DNA from: Polymorphobacter megasporae
Lineage (GTDB): Bacteria > Pseudomonadota > Alphaproteobacteria > Sphingomonadales > Sphingomonadaceae
Assembly: GCF_018982885.2 (NCBI RefSeq)
Contig: NZ_CP081848.1
Location: 1 to 64,000, forward strand
Reading direction: 5' to 3'
Length of the DNA: 64,000 nucleotides
Of this stretch, positions 53,409 to 62,612 are shown piece by piece; positions within the stretch are counted from its first letter, which is position 1, and the number at the start of each line of letters is the position of its first letter. A model generated the notes under the pieces. The model did no database searches, was not told the origin of the DNA, and saw only the letters and a program-made list of their open reading frames with translations. The position numbers and the translations under genes were made by a program.

Positions 53409-53615
53409 TTACCGGACGCCGTCACGCTCGGCGCGCTTGCGCTCGAGCTTGCGGGCGCGACGGACGGCGGCGGCCTTTTCACGGGCGCGCTTTTCCGACG
53501 GCTTTTCGTAGTGGCGACGCAGCTTCATCTCGCGGTAGACGCCTTCGCGCTGCAGCTTCTTCTTGAGCGCGCGCAGCGCCTGGTCGACATTATTGTCGCG
53601 AACGATGATCTGCAA
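53409..53615 (-). CDS. rpsU: 30S ribosomal protein S21
   Basis: The protein has 68 residues from a TTG start at 53615, matching the family: [20 protein letters not shown] then [20 protein letters not shown] and a basic tail. GGAGAG lies seven bases before this TTG; the in-frame ATG at 53630 has no ribosome site and would add five unconserved residues (MERPA). A TTG start would keep output low or allow regulation. It is followed by the FKBP gene. Confidence 0.95.
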   Translation of the reverse strand: MQIIVRDNNVDQALRALKKKLQREGVYREMKLRRHYEKPSEKRAREKAAAVRRARKLERKRAERDGVR

Positions 53616-53791
53616 AGCCGGTCTCTCCATTCACGCCACAGACCTCAGCATGGCCCGGACTTGTCATAGGTTAGGGTTCGCCAGCGGACAGCCCACCGAC
53701 GCGAGGCAGTGCGCTTAGCAGAAGCGCCGCCGCCGGACAAGCGCGTACGGGCCGCATCGCCTTTCGCCGTACCACGCGGTATCACGGTGCC

Positions 53792-54448
53792 ATGACCGAC
53801 GAAATCGCGCGCCCCGATGAAACCCTCGACGAGACCCGCCCGCGGCTGATCGCGGCGATGATTCCGCACGTCGCCTTCGACGGCTGGACCGCCGCGAGCG
53901 TCGCCGCCGCCGCCGCCGACGCTGGGATCGACCCCGACGTCGCGCACCTCGTCTTTCCGCGCGGCGCGGCGCAGATGGTCGACGCCTACACCGCGTATGC
54001 CAATACGCGGATGACCGCCGCGCTGACCGGCATCGGTAACATGAAGGTCCGCGAGCGCATCGCCTTCGCCGTCCGCACCCGCTTCGAACAGGCCGAGGGC
54101 GAGCGCGAGACGGTCCGCCGCGCTGTCGCGATCTTCGCGCTTCATCCTGCCCTCAGCGCGAAGTCGACGTGGCGCACCGCCGACGCGATCTGGCATGCGT
54201 GCGGCGACACCGCGACAGACTTCAACCATTATTCGAAGCGCGCGATTCTCGGCGGCGTCTATGCTGCGACATTGATGTATTGGCTCGGCGACGAGAGCGA
54301 CAGCCGCGCCGACACCTGGGGCTTCCTCGACCGCCGCATCGCCGGGATCATGAGCTTCGAAAAGACCAGGGCGCGGTTGACGTCTGGGAGCGGCAATCGC
54401 CCGAGCATCGCCCAGATCCTCGGACGGCTGCGCTACCCGGCAGTCTAG
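53792..54448 (+). CDS. COQ9 family protein
   Basis: A 218-residue protein related to COQ9, which binds lipid and presents ubiquinone intermediates to COQ7 in mitochondria. The TetR-like helical start (DETRPRLIAAMIPHVAFDGW) and the COQ9 domain (AMMAIWHACGDTATD-type sequence reading ADAIWHACGDTATDFNHYSKR, then GVYAATLMYWLGDES and TWGFLDRRIAGIM) are clear. No DNA-binding role is expected. ubi genes are not beside it. Confidence 0.9.
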   Translation: MTDEIARPDETLDETRPRLIAAMIPHVAFDGWTAASVAAAAADAGIDPDVAHLVFPRGAAQMVDAYTAYANTRMTAALTGIGNMKVRERIAFAVRTRFEQAEGERETVRRAVAIFALHPALSAKSTWRTADAIWHACGDTATDFNHYSKRAILGGVYAATLMYWLGDESDSRADTWGFLDRRIAGIMSFEKTRARLTSGSGNRPSIAQILGRLRYPAV

Positions 54449-54451
54449 CGC

Positions 54452-55681
54452 CTACTGCACCCCCGGCTCGCCGAGGTGCGCTGCCTTCCACTCCATCGAC
54501 ATGTGAATCCGCGTCCGCCCCGACGGGTGGTCGAAGAACACCGCCTCCTCGAACGGAGTCGGCTCGAGCTTGCGATATTCCCCAAGCCGGAGCGCCATCC
54601 GGGCGAAGCCGTCGGGCGCGCGTGACGCATTGATCCCGAAATAATCCGCCTGCGATTCGTGGAAACGCGTTAGCGAATTGGTGACCGGGGTCAGGACGAG
54701 GAAGAACAATGTCAGCACGACGACCGCGACTGCGACCGCCGCGGGGTCGGTGATCCCCCGCACGCCCCAGCCGGGATTACGCGCGATCAGCCACGGCACC
54801 ACCGCCTGAACGGTGGCGAAGCCGGCAACGATGAGGACCGCGAAGCCGACCATCAGCGAAATCGAATGGTTGAGGACATAGTGCCCGGTCTCGTGCCCCA
54901 TCACCGACAATGTCCCGGCATCGTCGTGGAGGTTCAGCAGATTGTCGTTGAGCGCGACCCGCGTCGTCGGGCCGAAGCCGGCGACGTTTGCCGAGACCCG
55001 TTTCGTCTGCCGCGACGCATCGACGACGAGCACCTGCGTCACCGGCACGCCGTTGCCCTGCGCGAGCTTGAGGATCGACGTCCGCAACGGTGAGTCGGCC
55101 ATCGGCGTGTATTTGTTGAACAGCGGCAGGATCAGGACCGGCGCGAGGGTCAGCAGGAATGCCATCACGACGAGCGAAAATCCGCCCGCGTACAGCCACC
55201 AGCGTCGCGGCGACCACCGCACCCCGGCCATGATTGCCATGACCACGAGCGCGGTGACCGGCACGCTGATTGCGAAACTCTTCGCCTGGTCACCGAACCA
55301 CTCGACGAAATTCTGGTTCGACATGCCATACTGATGCTCGCGGGCGAAGTCGGTGTAGATCGTCCACGGCAGCGTCGCCAGCGACGTCGCGGCGAGGAAG
55401 ACAAGCGCCCAGACCAATGTCGCCAGCCAGCGCCGTCCGCCGGTGACGGTGCTGCTCCACCCCGACAGCCGCGCCGCCCAGCCGAGTCGAAGGAACGCCC
55501 ACGCCACCCCTGCCCCGACGACCGCATTCCACAGGACCAGCCAGTAACCGCCCTCGAAATACGCGTCGGACCGCGCCCGCGCCGCGCCGTTGAAGGTCGC
55601 GAGATAGGCGCGGGTAGCGGCGTCGGCGTCAAATGCCGGAGTGCCGACGGCGACGGCATCCAGAGCAGCGGCGATCAGCAT
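54452..55681 (-). CDS. Ste24-like M48 family membrane metallopeptidase
   Basis: A 409-residue integral membrane protease. Seven or so hydrophobic helices surround the zinc motif VMGHETGHYVLNH and the third ligand region FHESQADYFGINASR. LPLFNKYTPM is the conserved segment before the catalytic domain; the family is related to CAAX protease Ste24 and HtpX. Start ATG 55681 follows GGGGG. It converges on the COQ9 gene with a gap of three bases. Confidence 0.93.
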   Translation of the reverse strand: MLIAAALDAVAVGTPAFDADAATRAYLATFNGAARARSDAYFEGGYWLVLWNAVVGAGVAWAFLRLGWAARLSGWSSTVTGGRRWLATLVWALVFLAATSLATLPWTIYTDFAREHQYGMSNQNFVEWFGDQAKSFAISVPVTALVVMAIMAGVRWSPRRWWLYAGGFSLVVMAFLLTLAPVLILPLFNKYTPMADSPLRTSILKLAQGNGVPVTQVLVVDASRQTKRVSANVAGFGPTTRVALNDNLLNLHDDAGTLSVMGHETGHYVLNHSISLMVGFAVLIVAGFATVQAVVPWLIARNPGWGVRGITDPAAVAVAVVVLTLFFLVLTPVTNSLTRFHESQADYFGINASRAPDGFARMALRLGEYRKLEPTPFEEAVFFDHPSGRTRIHMSMEWKAAHLGEPGVQ

Positions 55682-55737
55682 GCGTATTCCCCCGTAGTGT
55701 TCTGTGTTGCTAACACAGTCCATCTGCGGCGCAAACC

Positions 55738-56691
55738 CTACAGCCGGTAATGCGCGCCAACCGAAAGCGTATAGCGTGGCGTCAGCTGGTAGCCGCCGAC
55801 GCGTTGGTAAACCGGGACTTGGACGATCGTGTAGATCGCCGCGCGCCGTCCGACCGCGACCGTTGCGCCGGGCGCGATCGAGACGAACTCGCCGCCGCTG
55901 TTCTCGCGGTCGGAATTGACGCCGTGGTCGCGCTCGGCGAGCCGGGCGTTGAGCTGGACCTGCGGCGTGACCCCGCGCCAGCCGGTGAAGTGCACCCCAG
56001 CCGACGCGGTCCCGGCGATCCCCGGGCTGTAGAGGTCGCGGTTGTCGAGCGGCAGCGTCGCCTGCGCCTGGAGGACGAAGTCGATGCCGCGGGCAAGCTG
56101 GCCGAAGTGATACGCACCGATCGTCGCATCGATCGTTCCGGTGCCCGGCTGGAGGCCGCGGTCGGTCGCCTCGCCGGTCGACGGCCCGGCGATGAACTCC
56201 TCGCGGAAATTGCCGGTCGGAAGCTTGAGTCCGAACTGGATACCGGTGATGCCGGGGCCGCCGAATCCCTGCCACCGCCCGGTGACGCGGATGTCGCCGA
56301 GGCCGCCGGTCCGTGACGAGCTCGGCTCGGTGTCGCCCGGCGAGACGGTCAAATGCGGACGGTAGACGAACGGAACCTGGACATCGACGCCCCAGACCGG
56401 ATCGAACTGGCGGTCGAGGATCGCGGTGACATAATGGTTGTAGGTGTAGCGCTCGATCTCGCGGTCGGCGGGCAGCGCGATCGCCTTGCCGTCGAGAACG
56501 CCACGACCGGCGCGGAGCTGAGTCTGGGGAACATCGTCGTAGCGTAGGTCGAGCGACGTGCCGGGCTGGACGACGAGGCCTTGGCTCAACCATTCGGAGG
56601 TGAGGTTGCAGCCGCAACTCGAACAGGCGAGCGCGGGCGCGGCAGTGGTGAGGCACAGCAGGGCGAGCCCGGCGGCGGGGAATTTGGTCAT
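55738..56691 (-). CDS. Outer-membrane beta-barrel protein of unknown function
   Basis: A 317-residue protein with a signal peptide (MTKFPAAGLALLCLTTAAPA) and a mature start rich in cysteine (CSSCGCNLTSEW), followed by many amphipathic beta strands ending in AHYRL, so it is probably an outer-membrane barrel. The Cys cluster and position next to a DUF2946 gene and feoAB suggest a metal-linked role, but that is inference. The ATG at 56691 has a weak ribosome site; a TTG six codons upstream is the alternative. Confidence 0.75.
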   Translation of the reverse strand: MTKFPAAGLALLCLTTAAPALACSSCGCNLTSEWLSQGLVVQPGTSLDLRYDDVPQTQLRAGRGVLDGKAIALPADREIERYTYNHYVTAILDRQFDPVWGVDVQVPFVYRPHLTVSPGDTEPSSSRTGGLGDIRVTGRWQGFGGPGITGIQFGLKLPTGNFREEFIAGPSTGEATDRGLQPGTGTIDATIGAYHFGQLARGIDFVLQAQATLPLDNRDLYSPGIAGTASAGVHFTGWRGVTPQVQLNARLAERDHGVNSDRENSGGEFVSIAPGATVAVGRRAAIYTIVQVPVYQRVGGYQLTPRYTLSVGAHYRL

Positions 56692-56780
56692 GGAAATGCT
56701 TTCGCTCAAGGCGATGCACCGCGTGGCTCACGTCGCGCATCGTCGAATGTCGGGGGGCACGGCCGGGGCCGCGCGCGGGC

Positions 56781-57167
56781 CTAGGCGGAGCGGAGCGCCG
56801 GGGGTCCGCGCGGCGGCGGGCGGAGACGGTGGACGCGGAGGATCGGCAGCGTGACGAAGTCGATCGGCTCGACAGCCACGACCTGCACCGGCGGCGCGAC
56901 GACCAAGGGCGGCGCGGCAGCGTCGATCGCGACGGCGATGCCCGAGAAACCGCACGGCGCCTCGGACTTGCCCTCGGGCTTGGGCGCGTGGCCCGGCGCG
57001 GCGACGCTGACCGCGCCGTGGCCGGTGCAGATGGTGAAGACGGTGCGGCCGCCGTCGCGCACCGGCATGAAGCCCGGCGGCACGAGGATCTGGACGCCGA
57101 GCGCGATCAAGGCGACCACGAGGGTCAGCCACGCCTGCGCGCGCAAGAGGGATCGGACCCGGTTCAC
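56781..57167 (-). CDS. DUF2946 family protein
   Basis: A 128-residue protein with one N-terminal hydrophobic segment (about 11-30, AWLTLVVALIALGVQILVPP) and the family's GFMPVRDGGRTVFTICTGHG motif, with a later GHAPKPEGKSEAPCGFSG block containing histidine and cysteine. DUF2946 proteins often lie near TonB receptors or metal transport genes. A proline-rich, basic tail follows. Divergent from feoA across a 174-bp gap that holds a Fur-like box. Confidence 0.82.
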   Translation of the reverse strand: MNRVRSLLRAQAWLTLVVALIALGVQILVPPGFMPVRDGGRTVFTICTGHGAVSVAAPGHAPKPEGKSEAPCGFSGIAVAIDAAAPPLVVAPPVQVVAVEPIDFVTLPILRVHRLRPPPRGPPALRSA

Positions 57168-57257
57168 CCGCGCCGCGTATCGGCTGCGCCGCGCGGTGTC
57201 GAGCGTGACACTTGCGCCGAACGGCGGCGGCTGGCCCTTCCCAAGCGTTGCGCTTAC

Positions 57258-57274
57258 CGCTAATCATTCGCAAT
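57258..57274. promoter_or_regulatory. Putative Fur-type iron box between DUF2946 and feoA
   Basis: Read on the minus strand, ATTGCGAATGATTAGCG is close to the TTGCGAATnATTCGCAA form of alphaproteobacterial Fur/Irr sites, with two mismatches in the right half. It lies about 70 bases before feoA and about 90 bases before the DUF2946 start, where repression by iron would act on both. Confidence 0.6.
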
Positions 57275-57341
57275 TGCGGATAGCGACGACAGGCGACGCC
57301 ATGATCCAACGCCGAGCGACCCAGCGAACGACACGCTGCCA

Positions 57342-57602
57342 ATGACTCCACGTCTCCACATCGAAGACCTTCGTCGCGGTGAGATCGCGACAATCGTCGC
57401 GATCGACCGCGACCGGGTCGACCCGGAAAACGCGCGCCAGCTTCACGAGATGGGCTTCGACGAAGGTGTCGATGTCGAGCTCCTCCACCGGGCCCCGTTC
57501 GGCGGCGACCCGATCGCCCTCCGCGTCGGCAATATGAGCGTCGCGCTGCGCAAGCGGCTCGCGCGGATGGTTGTCGTCGAACGCGCGATCGCCGCCGAGT
57601 GA
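57342..57602 (+). CDS. feoA: Ferrous iron transport protein A
   Basis: An 86-residue SH3-like protein: LHIEDLRRGEIATIVAIDRD then ARQLHEMGFDEGVDVELLHRAPFGGDPIALRVG and ALRKRLARMVVVE, the usual FeoA fold. It probably binds FeoB and aids Fe(II) uptake. Its stop overlaps the GTG start of feoB (GTGA). Confidence 0.94.
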   Translation: MTPRLHIEDLRRGEIATIVAIDRDRVDPENARQLHEMGFDEGVDVELLHRAPFGGDPIALRVGNMSVALRKRLARMVVVERAIAAE

Positions 57603-59497
57603 ACGCGCCCGTCCTCGACGCTTCCTTCGACACGCGCCCCGACGCGCCCCTCGCAGCGACGCGGACGCCGATGGTCGCGCTCGTCGGCAACCCAAACGCG
57701 GGCAAGACCAGCCTGTTCAACGCCTTGACCGGGTCGCGGCAGAAGGTCGGCAACTATCCGGGCGTCACCGTCGAGCGCAAGGCGGGCAAGCTCGCGCTCC
57801 CCGATGGGCGCAGCGTCGACCTGATCGACCTGCCCGGTACCTACAGCCTCAGCCCGCGTTCGCCCGACGAGGAAGTCACACGCAAGGTCGTGATGGGTGC
57901 GCAGGCGGGCGAGCGCCGCCCCGATGCGATCGTCGCGGTGATCGATGCGACCAACCTCCGCAACCACCTCCGCTTCGTTCTCGAACTCCGCCGCCTCGGC
58001 CTGCCGATGGTCGTCGCACTCAACATGGTCGACCTTGCCGAGCGCGACGGCACCGCGATCGACGTCGCGCAACTCAGCAAGATCCTCGGCATGCCGGTCG
58101 TCGCGACCGTCGCAGTCCGGCGGCGCGGCCTCGGCGATATCGCCGCCGCGCTCGCCCCGCTCCTTACCGGTACGACCCCGCCCGCCGCCGATACGCCGGG
58201 CGACCTCGTCCTGCTCCAGCGCGAAGCGCGCGCAATTGCCGGCACCGTGACCACCCAGCGCGGGACGGCGCGGCGCTGGTCGCAGCGGCTCGACGCGATC
58301 ACCCTCCACCCGGTGTTCGGCCCGATCCTGCTCGCGGCGCTTTTGTTCCTGATGTTCCAGGCGGTCTTCGCCTGGGCGCAGGCGCCGATGGACATGCTGT
58401 CGAGCGGGGTCGACTGGCTCCAGAAGGCCGCCACCGCCGCGCTGCCGCCGGGTGACCTGCGGTCATTGCTCGTCGACGGCATTCTCCACGGAGTCGGCTC
58501 GGTCGTGGTGTTCCTGCCGCAGATCCTCATCCTGTTCTTCTTCATCATCGTCCTCGAACAGTCGGGCTACATGACCCGCGCGGCGTTCCTGATGGACCGG
58601 TTGATGGCGCGGGTCGGGTTGAACGGCCGCGCCTTCATCCCGCTGATCTCGAGCTTCGCCTGCGCGATTCCCGGCATCATGGCGGCGCGCACGATCGCCG
58701 AGCCGCGCGACCGGCTGACGACGATCCTGATCGCGCCACTGATGACGTGTTCGGCGCGGTTGCCGGTCTATGCCGTCATAATCGCCGCATTCATCCCCGA
58801 CCGCCCGGTCCTCGGCTTCCTCGGGCTGCAGGGCGTGGTGATGTTCGGCCTGTACGGCTTCGGCGTCGCCGGCGCGCTCGCCGCCGCGTGGGTGCTCCGC
58901 CGGACGGTGACGAAGGGCCCGACCCCGACTTTCCTGATGGAGATGCCCAAATACCAGTGGCCCGCGCCGCGCGACATCGGCATCGGCCTGTACCAGAAGG
59001 CATGGGCGTTCCTCGCGCGCGCCGGCGGCATCATCCTCGTCTCGACGGTCGCGCTATGGGCGCTGGCGACATGGCCGAAGCCCCCCGCGAATGCGACGCT
59101 GCCGGCGATCGACTATTCGGTCGCGGGCCACATCGGCGCGGCGCTCGAGCCCGTCTTCCGTCCGATCGGCTTCAACAAGGAGATTGCGCTCGCGCTCGTC
59201 CCCGGCATGGCGGCACGCGAGGTCGCGATCAGCGCGCTCGGCACGGTCTATTCGCTCGACGCCGACGCCGAGCATCCGCAGGGTCTCGTCGAGCGGCTCC
59301 GCGGCGCGTGGACGCTGCCGACCGCGCTCGCCTTCCTCGCGTGGTACGTCTTCGCCCCGCAATGCCTGTCGACCCTCGCGGTGACACGGCGCGAGACCGG
59401 CGGGTGGAAATGGCCGGGGTTCATGTTCGCCTACACGTTCGCGATGGCGTACGTCGGCGCCGGGGCGACGTACTGGCTGGCGCGCGCTTTGCTCTAG
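57599..59497 (+). CDS. feoB: Ferrous iron transporter FeoB
   Basis: A 632-residue inner-membrane Fe(II) transporter with an N-terminal GTPase domain: G1 GNPNAGKTSLFN, G3 DLPGTYSLSP, G4 NMVDLAE. The membrane part (from about 240) shows the two Gate blocks (for example SSFACAIPGIMAARTI and LVPGMAAREVAISAL). GTG at 57599 overlaps feoA. No feoC is seen. Expected to be repressed by iron through the box at 57258-57274. Confidence 0.96.
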   Translation: MNAPVLDASFDTRPDAPLAATRTPMVALVGNPNAGKTSLFNALTGSRQKVGNYPGVTVERKAGKLALPDGRSVDLIDLPGTYSLSPRSPDEEVTRKVVMGAQAGERRPDAIVAVIDATNLRNHLRFVLELRRLGLPMVVALNMVDLAERDGTAIDVAQLSKILGMPVVATVAVRRRGLGDIAAALAPLLTGTTPPAADTPGDLVLLQREARAIAGTVTTQRGTARRWSQRLDAITLHPVFGPILLAALLFLMFQAVFAWAQAPMDMLSSGVDWLQKAATAALPPGDLRSLLVDGILHGVGSVVVFLPQILILFFFIIVLEQSGYMTRAAFLMDRLMARVGLNGRAFIPLISSFACAIPGIMAARTIAEPRDRLTTILIAPLMTCSARLPVYAVIIAAFIPDRPVLGFLGLQGVVMFGLYGFGVAGALAAAWVLRRTVTKGPTPTFLMEMPKYQWPAPRDIGIGLYQKAWAFLARAGGIILVSTVALWALATWPKPPANATLPAIDYSVAGHIGAALEPVFRPIGFNKEIALALVPGMAAREVAISALGTVYSLDADAEHPQGLVERLRGAWTLPTALAFLAWYVFAPQCLSTLAVTRRETGGWKWPGFMFAYTFAMAYVGAGATYWLARALL

Positions 59498-60726
59498 TCC
59501 GCCAGCCCGATCACAACGATCAGCGCGGCGAACATCCCGAGCGTGATCATGGAGGCGACCGACAGCACGGACGTCCGCCACAACGCGCCGAACCAGCCGA
59601 GGCGGTAGGCGCCCTTCAGCTGCACGAACATATGGAGCGGCGCGGCCAGAATGAGCGTCCCGGCGAGACCGCCCGAGAAGCCCTTACGCCCGTCGCTGTA
59701 ATCCCCGCCGCCGGTCGGGTCGAACTTCGTCAGCAGCGCGATGACGATGAACAGCAGCGACATGAACGACAGCGAGTAAAGCGCGAAGACGACGTGGTCG
59801 TAGGTGTGGACGTCACGGCGGAAGACGAACAGCAGCCACAGCGTCGGCAGCGACAGCGGGATCAGCAGGAAGCTCAGTTTGTACGCCTTCTGCTCGATCC
59901 GATAGAGCGCGAAGTCGGGGTTGAGCAGCGCCTCGCGGATCCGTGAATCGATCGTCGCGTTGCCGGTGTTGGGCTTGATCTTGCCCGACCGGACACCGTC
60001 GGCGAGTTGTTCTTGCCAGCTGCCAACCGCCTTGTCGGCCGGAGCCGGGATCGCCTGCGCGGTCGCCAGTGCCCCCCGTGCCGTCGCCAGCGCCGCCTCG
60101 TTCGCCGCCAATGTCGCGCTCAGCGTCTTGATCTGCGCCGGCGTCGTGTCACTGTCGAACCTGGCATGGCCGATCTCCCGCCGTGCATCGGCGACGTTGC
60201 GCTTGGCATCAGCGACATTGGTGCGGGCATCGGCGACGGGCTTGCCCCCCGCCGAGTTGATTGCGCCGTTGATGTCGGGGCCGCCGAGTATCCCGAAGAC
60301 GAAGAACATCAGGAAGATCGAGAACAGGAATAACGCCAGCGGGGCGATATAGCCCGCGCGCTTGCCGTAGACATAGTCGCGCGTCAGCCGCCCCGGCGCG
60401 AACACCAGCCGCGGCAGCGTCCGCCACGCCTTGCTGTCGAAATGCCAGATGCCGTGGAGAAATTCCTCGAAGATGTGGCCGACGCTGCGATGGACGTGCG
60501 CCGATTGCCCGCAGGCCGCGCAGAAATTGCCGGTCAGCGTCGTGCCGCAGTTGGCGCAGGCGCCGTGCGCGAGGTCGTGCTCGTCGCGGCGGAGCGGCGG
60601 TGGTGCGCCCCCGATCGGCCGGGCGGCGGCACCGCGCTCTGCCGGGTGCGACCCGGGGCCGTCGAGCGTCGACGCCGCGAGCCCCGCGGTCGCCATCGCC
60701 CCCATCGCCTCGATCTCGCCCGCCAT
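59494..60726 (-). CDS. DUF3667 membrane protein with zinc ribbon and heptad repeats
   Basis: A 410-residue protein. An N-terminal cytoplasmic part with alanine-rich segments is followed by a double-CxxC zinc ribbon (CANCGTTLTGNFCAACGQS), then HIFEEFLHGIWHFDSKAW and a first membrane helix (IAPLALFLFSIFLMFFVFG). A central coiled coil has three tandem heptads VADARTN, VADAKRN, VADARRE. Four more helices end the chain. This is the DUF3667 layout. ATG at 60726 follows GGAGG; an earlier start (about 60777) is possible. Function unknown; it converges on feoB with a four-base overlap at the stops. Confidence 0.85.
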   Translation of the reverse strand: MAGEIEAMGAMATAGLAASTLDGPGSHPAERGAAARPIGGAPPPLRRDEHDLAHGACANCGTTLTGNFCAACGQSAHVHRSVGHIFEEFLHGIWHFDSKAWRTLPRLVFAPGRLTRDYVYGKRAGYIAPLALFLFSIFLMFFVFGILGGPDINGAINSAGGKPVADARTNVADAKRNVADARREIGHARFDSDTTPAQIKTLSATLAANEAALATARGALATAQAIPAPADKAVGSWQEQLADGVRSGKIKPNTGNATIDSRIREALLNPDFALYRIEQKAYKLSFLLIPLSLPTLWLLFVFRRDVHTYDHVVFALYSLSFMSLLFIVIALLTKFDPTGGGDYSDGRKGFSGGLAGTLILAAPLHMFVQLKGAYRLGWFGALWRTSVLSVASMITLGMFAALIVVIGLAD

Positions 60727-60883
60727 CGATCCTCCGCTTGCGCTGCTGCTCGCCCCGCTGCCCGCGCCAACCGTCATGCTGGCGTAAGACAGTTGCATTT
60801 TCAAGCACGGATGGCCCTGGACCCGGGTGTTCAGCGTCTCCCTGCCTATGGCCAAGCGCGGAGGCCGAACGTATCCCGCGAGC

Positions 60884-61423
60884 ATGGCTTCTTCGATCAC
60901 GATCCGCGCGGAGCGGCCGGGCGACGCCGCGACGATCACGGACATCGTCCGGCGTGCCTACGCCGACGTGTCCTACAGCGACCACCGCGAGCACATCATG
61001 ATCGACCGTCTGCGCGAGACCGATGCGTATCTGCCATCACTCTCGCTGCTCGCCGAAATCGGCGGCGAGCCAGTTGGTCACATTCTCCTGACAAAGGCCG
61101 CCATCGTGGGCGGCGGCAGGGTCGTGACGACGCTCGCACTGGCGCCGCTGTCGGTCGTGCCCGAATTTCAACGCCGGGGCGTCGGCACGCAGTTGGTCGG
61201 CGCAGTCCACGAGCGCGCCGCCGCGCTCGACTTCGAGAGCGTGCTGCTCGTCGGTATTCCCGAATACTATGCGCAATTCGGCTACGAGGCTCTGGGCCGC
61301 TACCCGATCGCCCTGCCGTTCGAGGCACCCGCCGAAAACTGCATGATCTTCGAGCTCCGGCCCGGCGCGCTCGATGGCGTCGCGGGCAGGGTCCGATACG
61401 CCGACGGGTGGCTCGACCATTGA
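60884..61423 (+). CDS. GNAT family N-acetyltransferase
   Basis: A 179-residue acetyltransferase. The acetyl-CoA binding motif A reads LSVVPEFQRRGVGTQLVGAV, with IRAERPGDAATITDIVRRAY at the N-terminus and YYAQFGYEALGRYPI near the end, similar to YhbS-like proteins. The substrate is not predictable. An earlier ATG at 60848 would add 12 residues without homology. Confidence 0.9.
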   Translation: MASSITIRAERPGDAATITDIVRRAYADVSYSDHREHIMIDRLRETDAYLPSLSLLAEIGGEPVGHILLTKAAIVGGGRVVTTLALAPLSVVPEFQRRGVGTQLVGAVHERAAALDFESVLLVGIPEYYAQFGYEALGRYPIALPFEAPAENCMIFELRPGALDGVAGRVRYADGWLDH

Positions 61424-61554
61424 CAGGCCGCTTTGCAACGCTCGTCCCGGCCGTTCCCCAGCCGCAATATATCGACTAGATTTCGGACTCGACGAGTCGC
61501 AGCGGACGCATTAGTCGTTCGCTATACGTTCTATTGGATCGCAAGGAAAAGCAT

Positions 61555-62079
61555 ATGGCCGGTGTCAATAAAGTCATTCTCGTCGGACGCCTCGGCAAGG
61601 ACCCCGAAACCAAGGAATTCGGCAACGGCGGGCGGGTCGTCAAGTTCAGCCTCGCGACGTCCGAAAACTGGCGCGACAAGGGATCGGGCGAGCGCAAGGA
61701 AAAGACCGAGTGGCATAACATCGTGATCTTCAACGAGAATATCGGCAAGATCGCCAGCCAGTATCTGAAGAAGGGTAGCGAGGTATATCTCGAAGGCTCG
61801 CTGCAGACGCGCAAATGGCAGGACCAGTCGGGGGTCGAGAAATATACCACCGAAGTCGTACTGCAGAATTTCAACGGCAATCTCACCTTGCTCGGCGGGC
61901 GCGACAGCGGTGCCGGTGAGGGTGGCGGCGGCGCGCGTGAAGGCGGCGGCGGCTACGGCGGCGGACGCGAGCAGGGCGGCGGTGGCTTTGGCGGCGGGGC
62001 TTCCCCGGCGGCGAAGAAGCCCGCTTATCCGGGCGGCGGCAGCTTCAGCGACGATCTCGACGACGACGTCCCGTTCTGA
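61555..62079 (+). CDS. ssb: Single-stranded DNA-binding protein
   Basis: A 174-residue OB-fold protein. [20 protein letters not shown] then [29 protein letters not shown] is the SSB core, followed by a long glycine-rich linker (about 118-160) and the acidic tail DLDDDVPF that binds repair and replication partners. ATG at 61555 follows AAGGAA; seven extra codons upstream are less likely. It stands alone with DUF1697 downstream, nine bases away. Confidence 0.96.
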   Translation: MAGVNKVILVGRLGKDPETKEFGNGGRVVKFSLATSENWRDKGSGERKEKTEWHNIVIFNENIGKIASQYLKKGSEVYLEGSLQTRKWQDQSGVEKYTTEVVLQNFNGNLTLLGGRDSGAGEGGGGAREGGGGYGGGREQGGGGFGGGASPAAKKPAYPGGGSFSDDLDDDVPF

Positions 62080-62087
62080 TCGGAGCT

Positions 62088-62612
62088 GTGACCTCGGCAA
62101 CGACGGTCTTCATCGCGCTCCTCCGTGCCGTCAACGTCGGCGGCACGGGCAAGCTCGCGATGAACGATCTTAAGGCGATCTGCGACGGGCTCGGCTTCAT
62201 CGGGGCGCGGACGTACATCGCCAGCGGCAATGTCGTCTTCCGTTCGGCAGCAGGTGAGGCCGAGGTCAAGGCGGCGCTCGAGGCGAAACTTCAGGCGCAC
62301 ACCGGCAAGCCGGTGGGGGTCGTGGTGAGGACTGGTATTGAGCTGGCAGCGGTGCTCGCGGCGACCCCGTTCGCGGATCTCGCCGCCAACCGGACGGTTG
62401 CGATCTTTCTCGATGCCGCACCACCCGCCGATGCGATCGATCGCGTCACCGGACGTGCAGGCGAGCAGATTGTCGCGGGCGCTCGCGAACTCTACGTCCA
62501 TTACGGCGATGGCATGCGCGACACGAAGCTGGTTATCCCGGCGGCTCGGGCCGGGACCGCGCGCAACATGAATACGGTCGCGAAGCTCGTGGCGATGGCT
62601 GCTGCCGCCTAA
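62088..62612 (+). CDS. DUF1697 domain protein
   Basis: A 174-residue protein of the DUF1697 family: FIALLRAVNVGGTGKLAMND, LGFIGARTYIASGNVVF, and a C-terminal RDTKLVIPAARAGTARNMNTV. The function of the family is not known. GTG at 62088 follows GGAG. The gene is eight bases after ssb, in the same direction, and may be cotranscribed with it. Confidence 0.9.
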   Translation: MTSATTVFIALLRAVNVGGTGKLAMNDLKAICDGLGFIGARTYIASGNVVFRSAAGEAEVKAALEAKLQAHTGKPVGVVVRTGIELAAVLAATPFADLAANRTVAIFLDAAPPADAIDRVTGRAGEQIVAGARELYVHYGDGMRDTKLVIPAARAGTARNMNTVAKLVAMAAAA

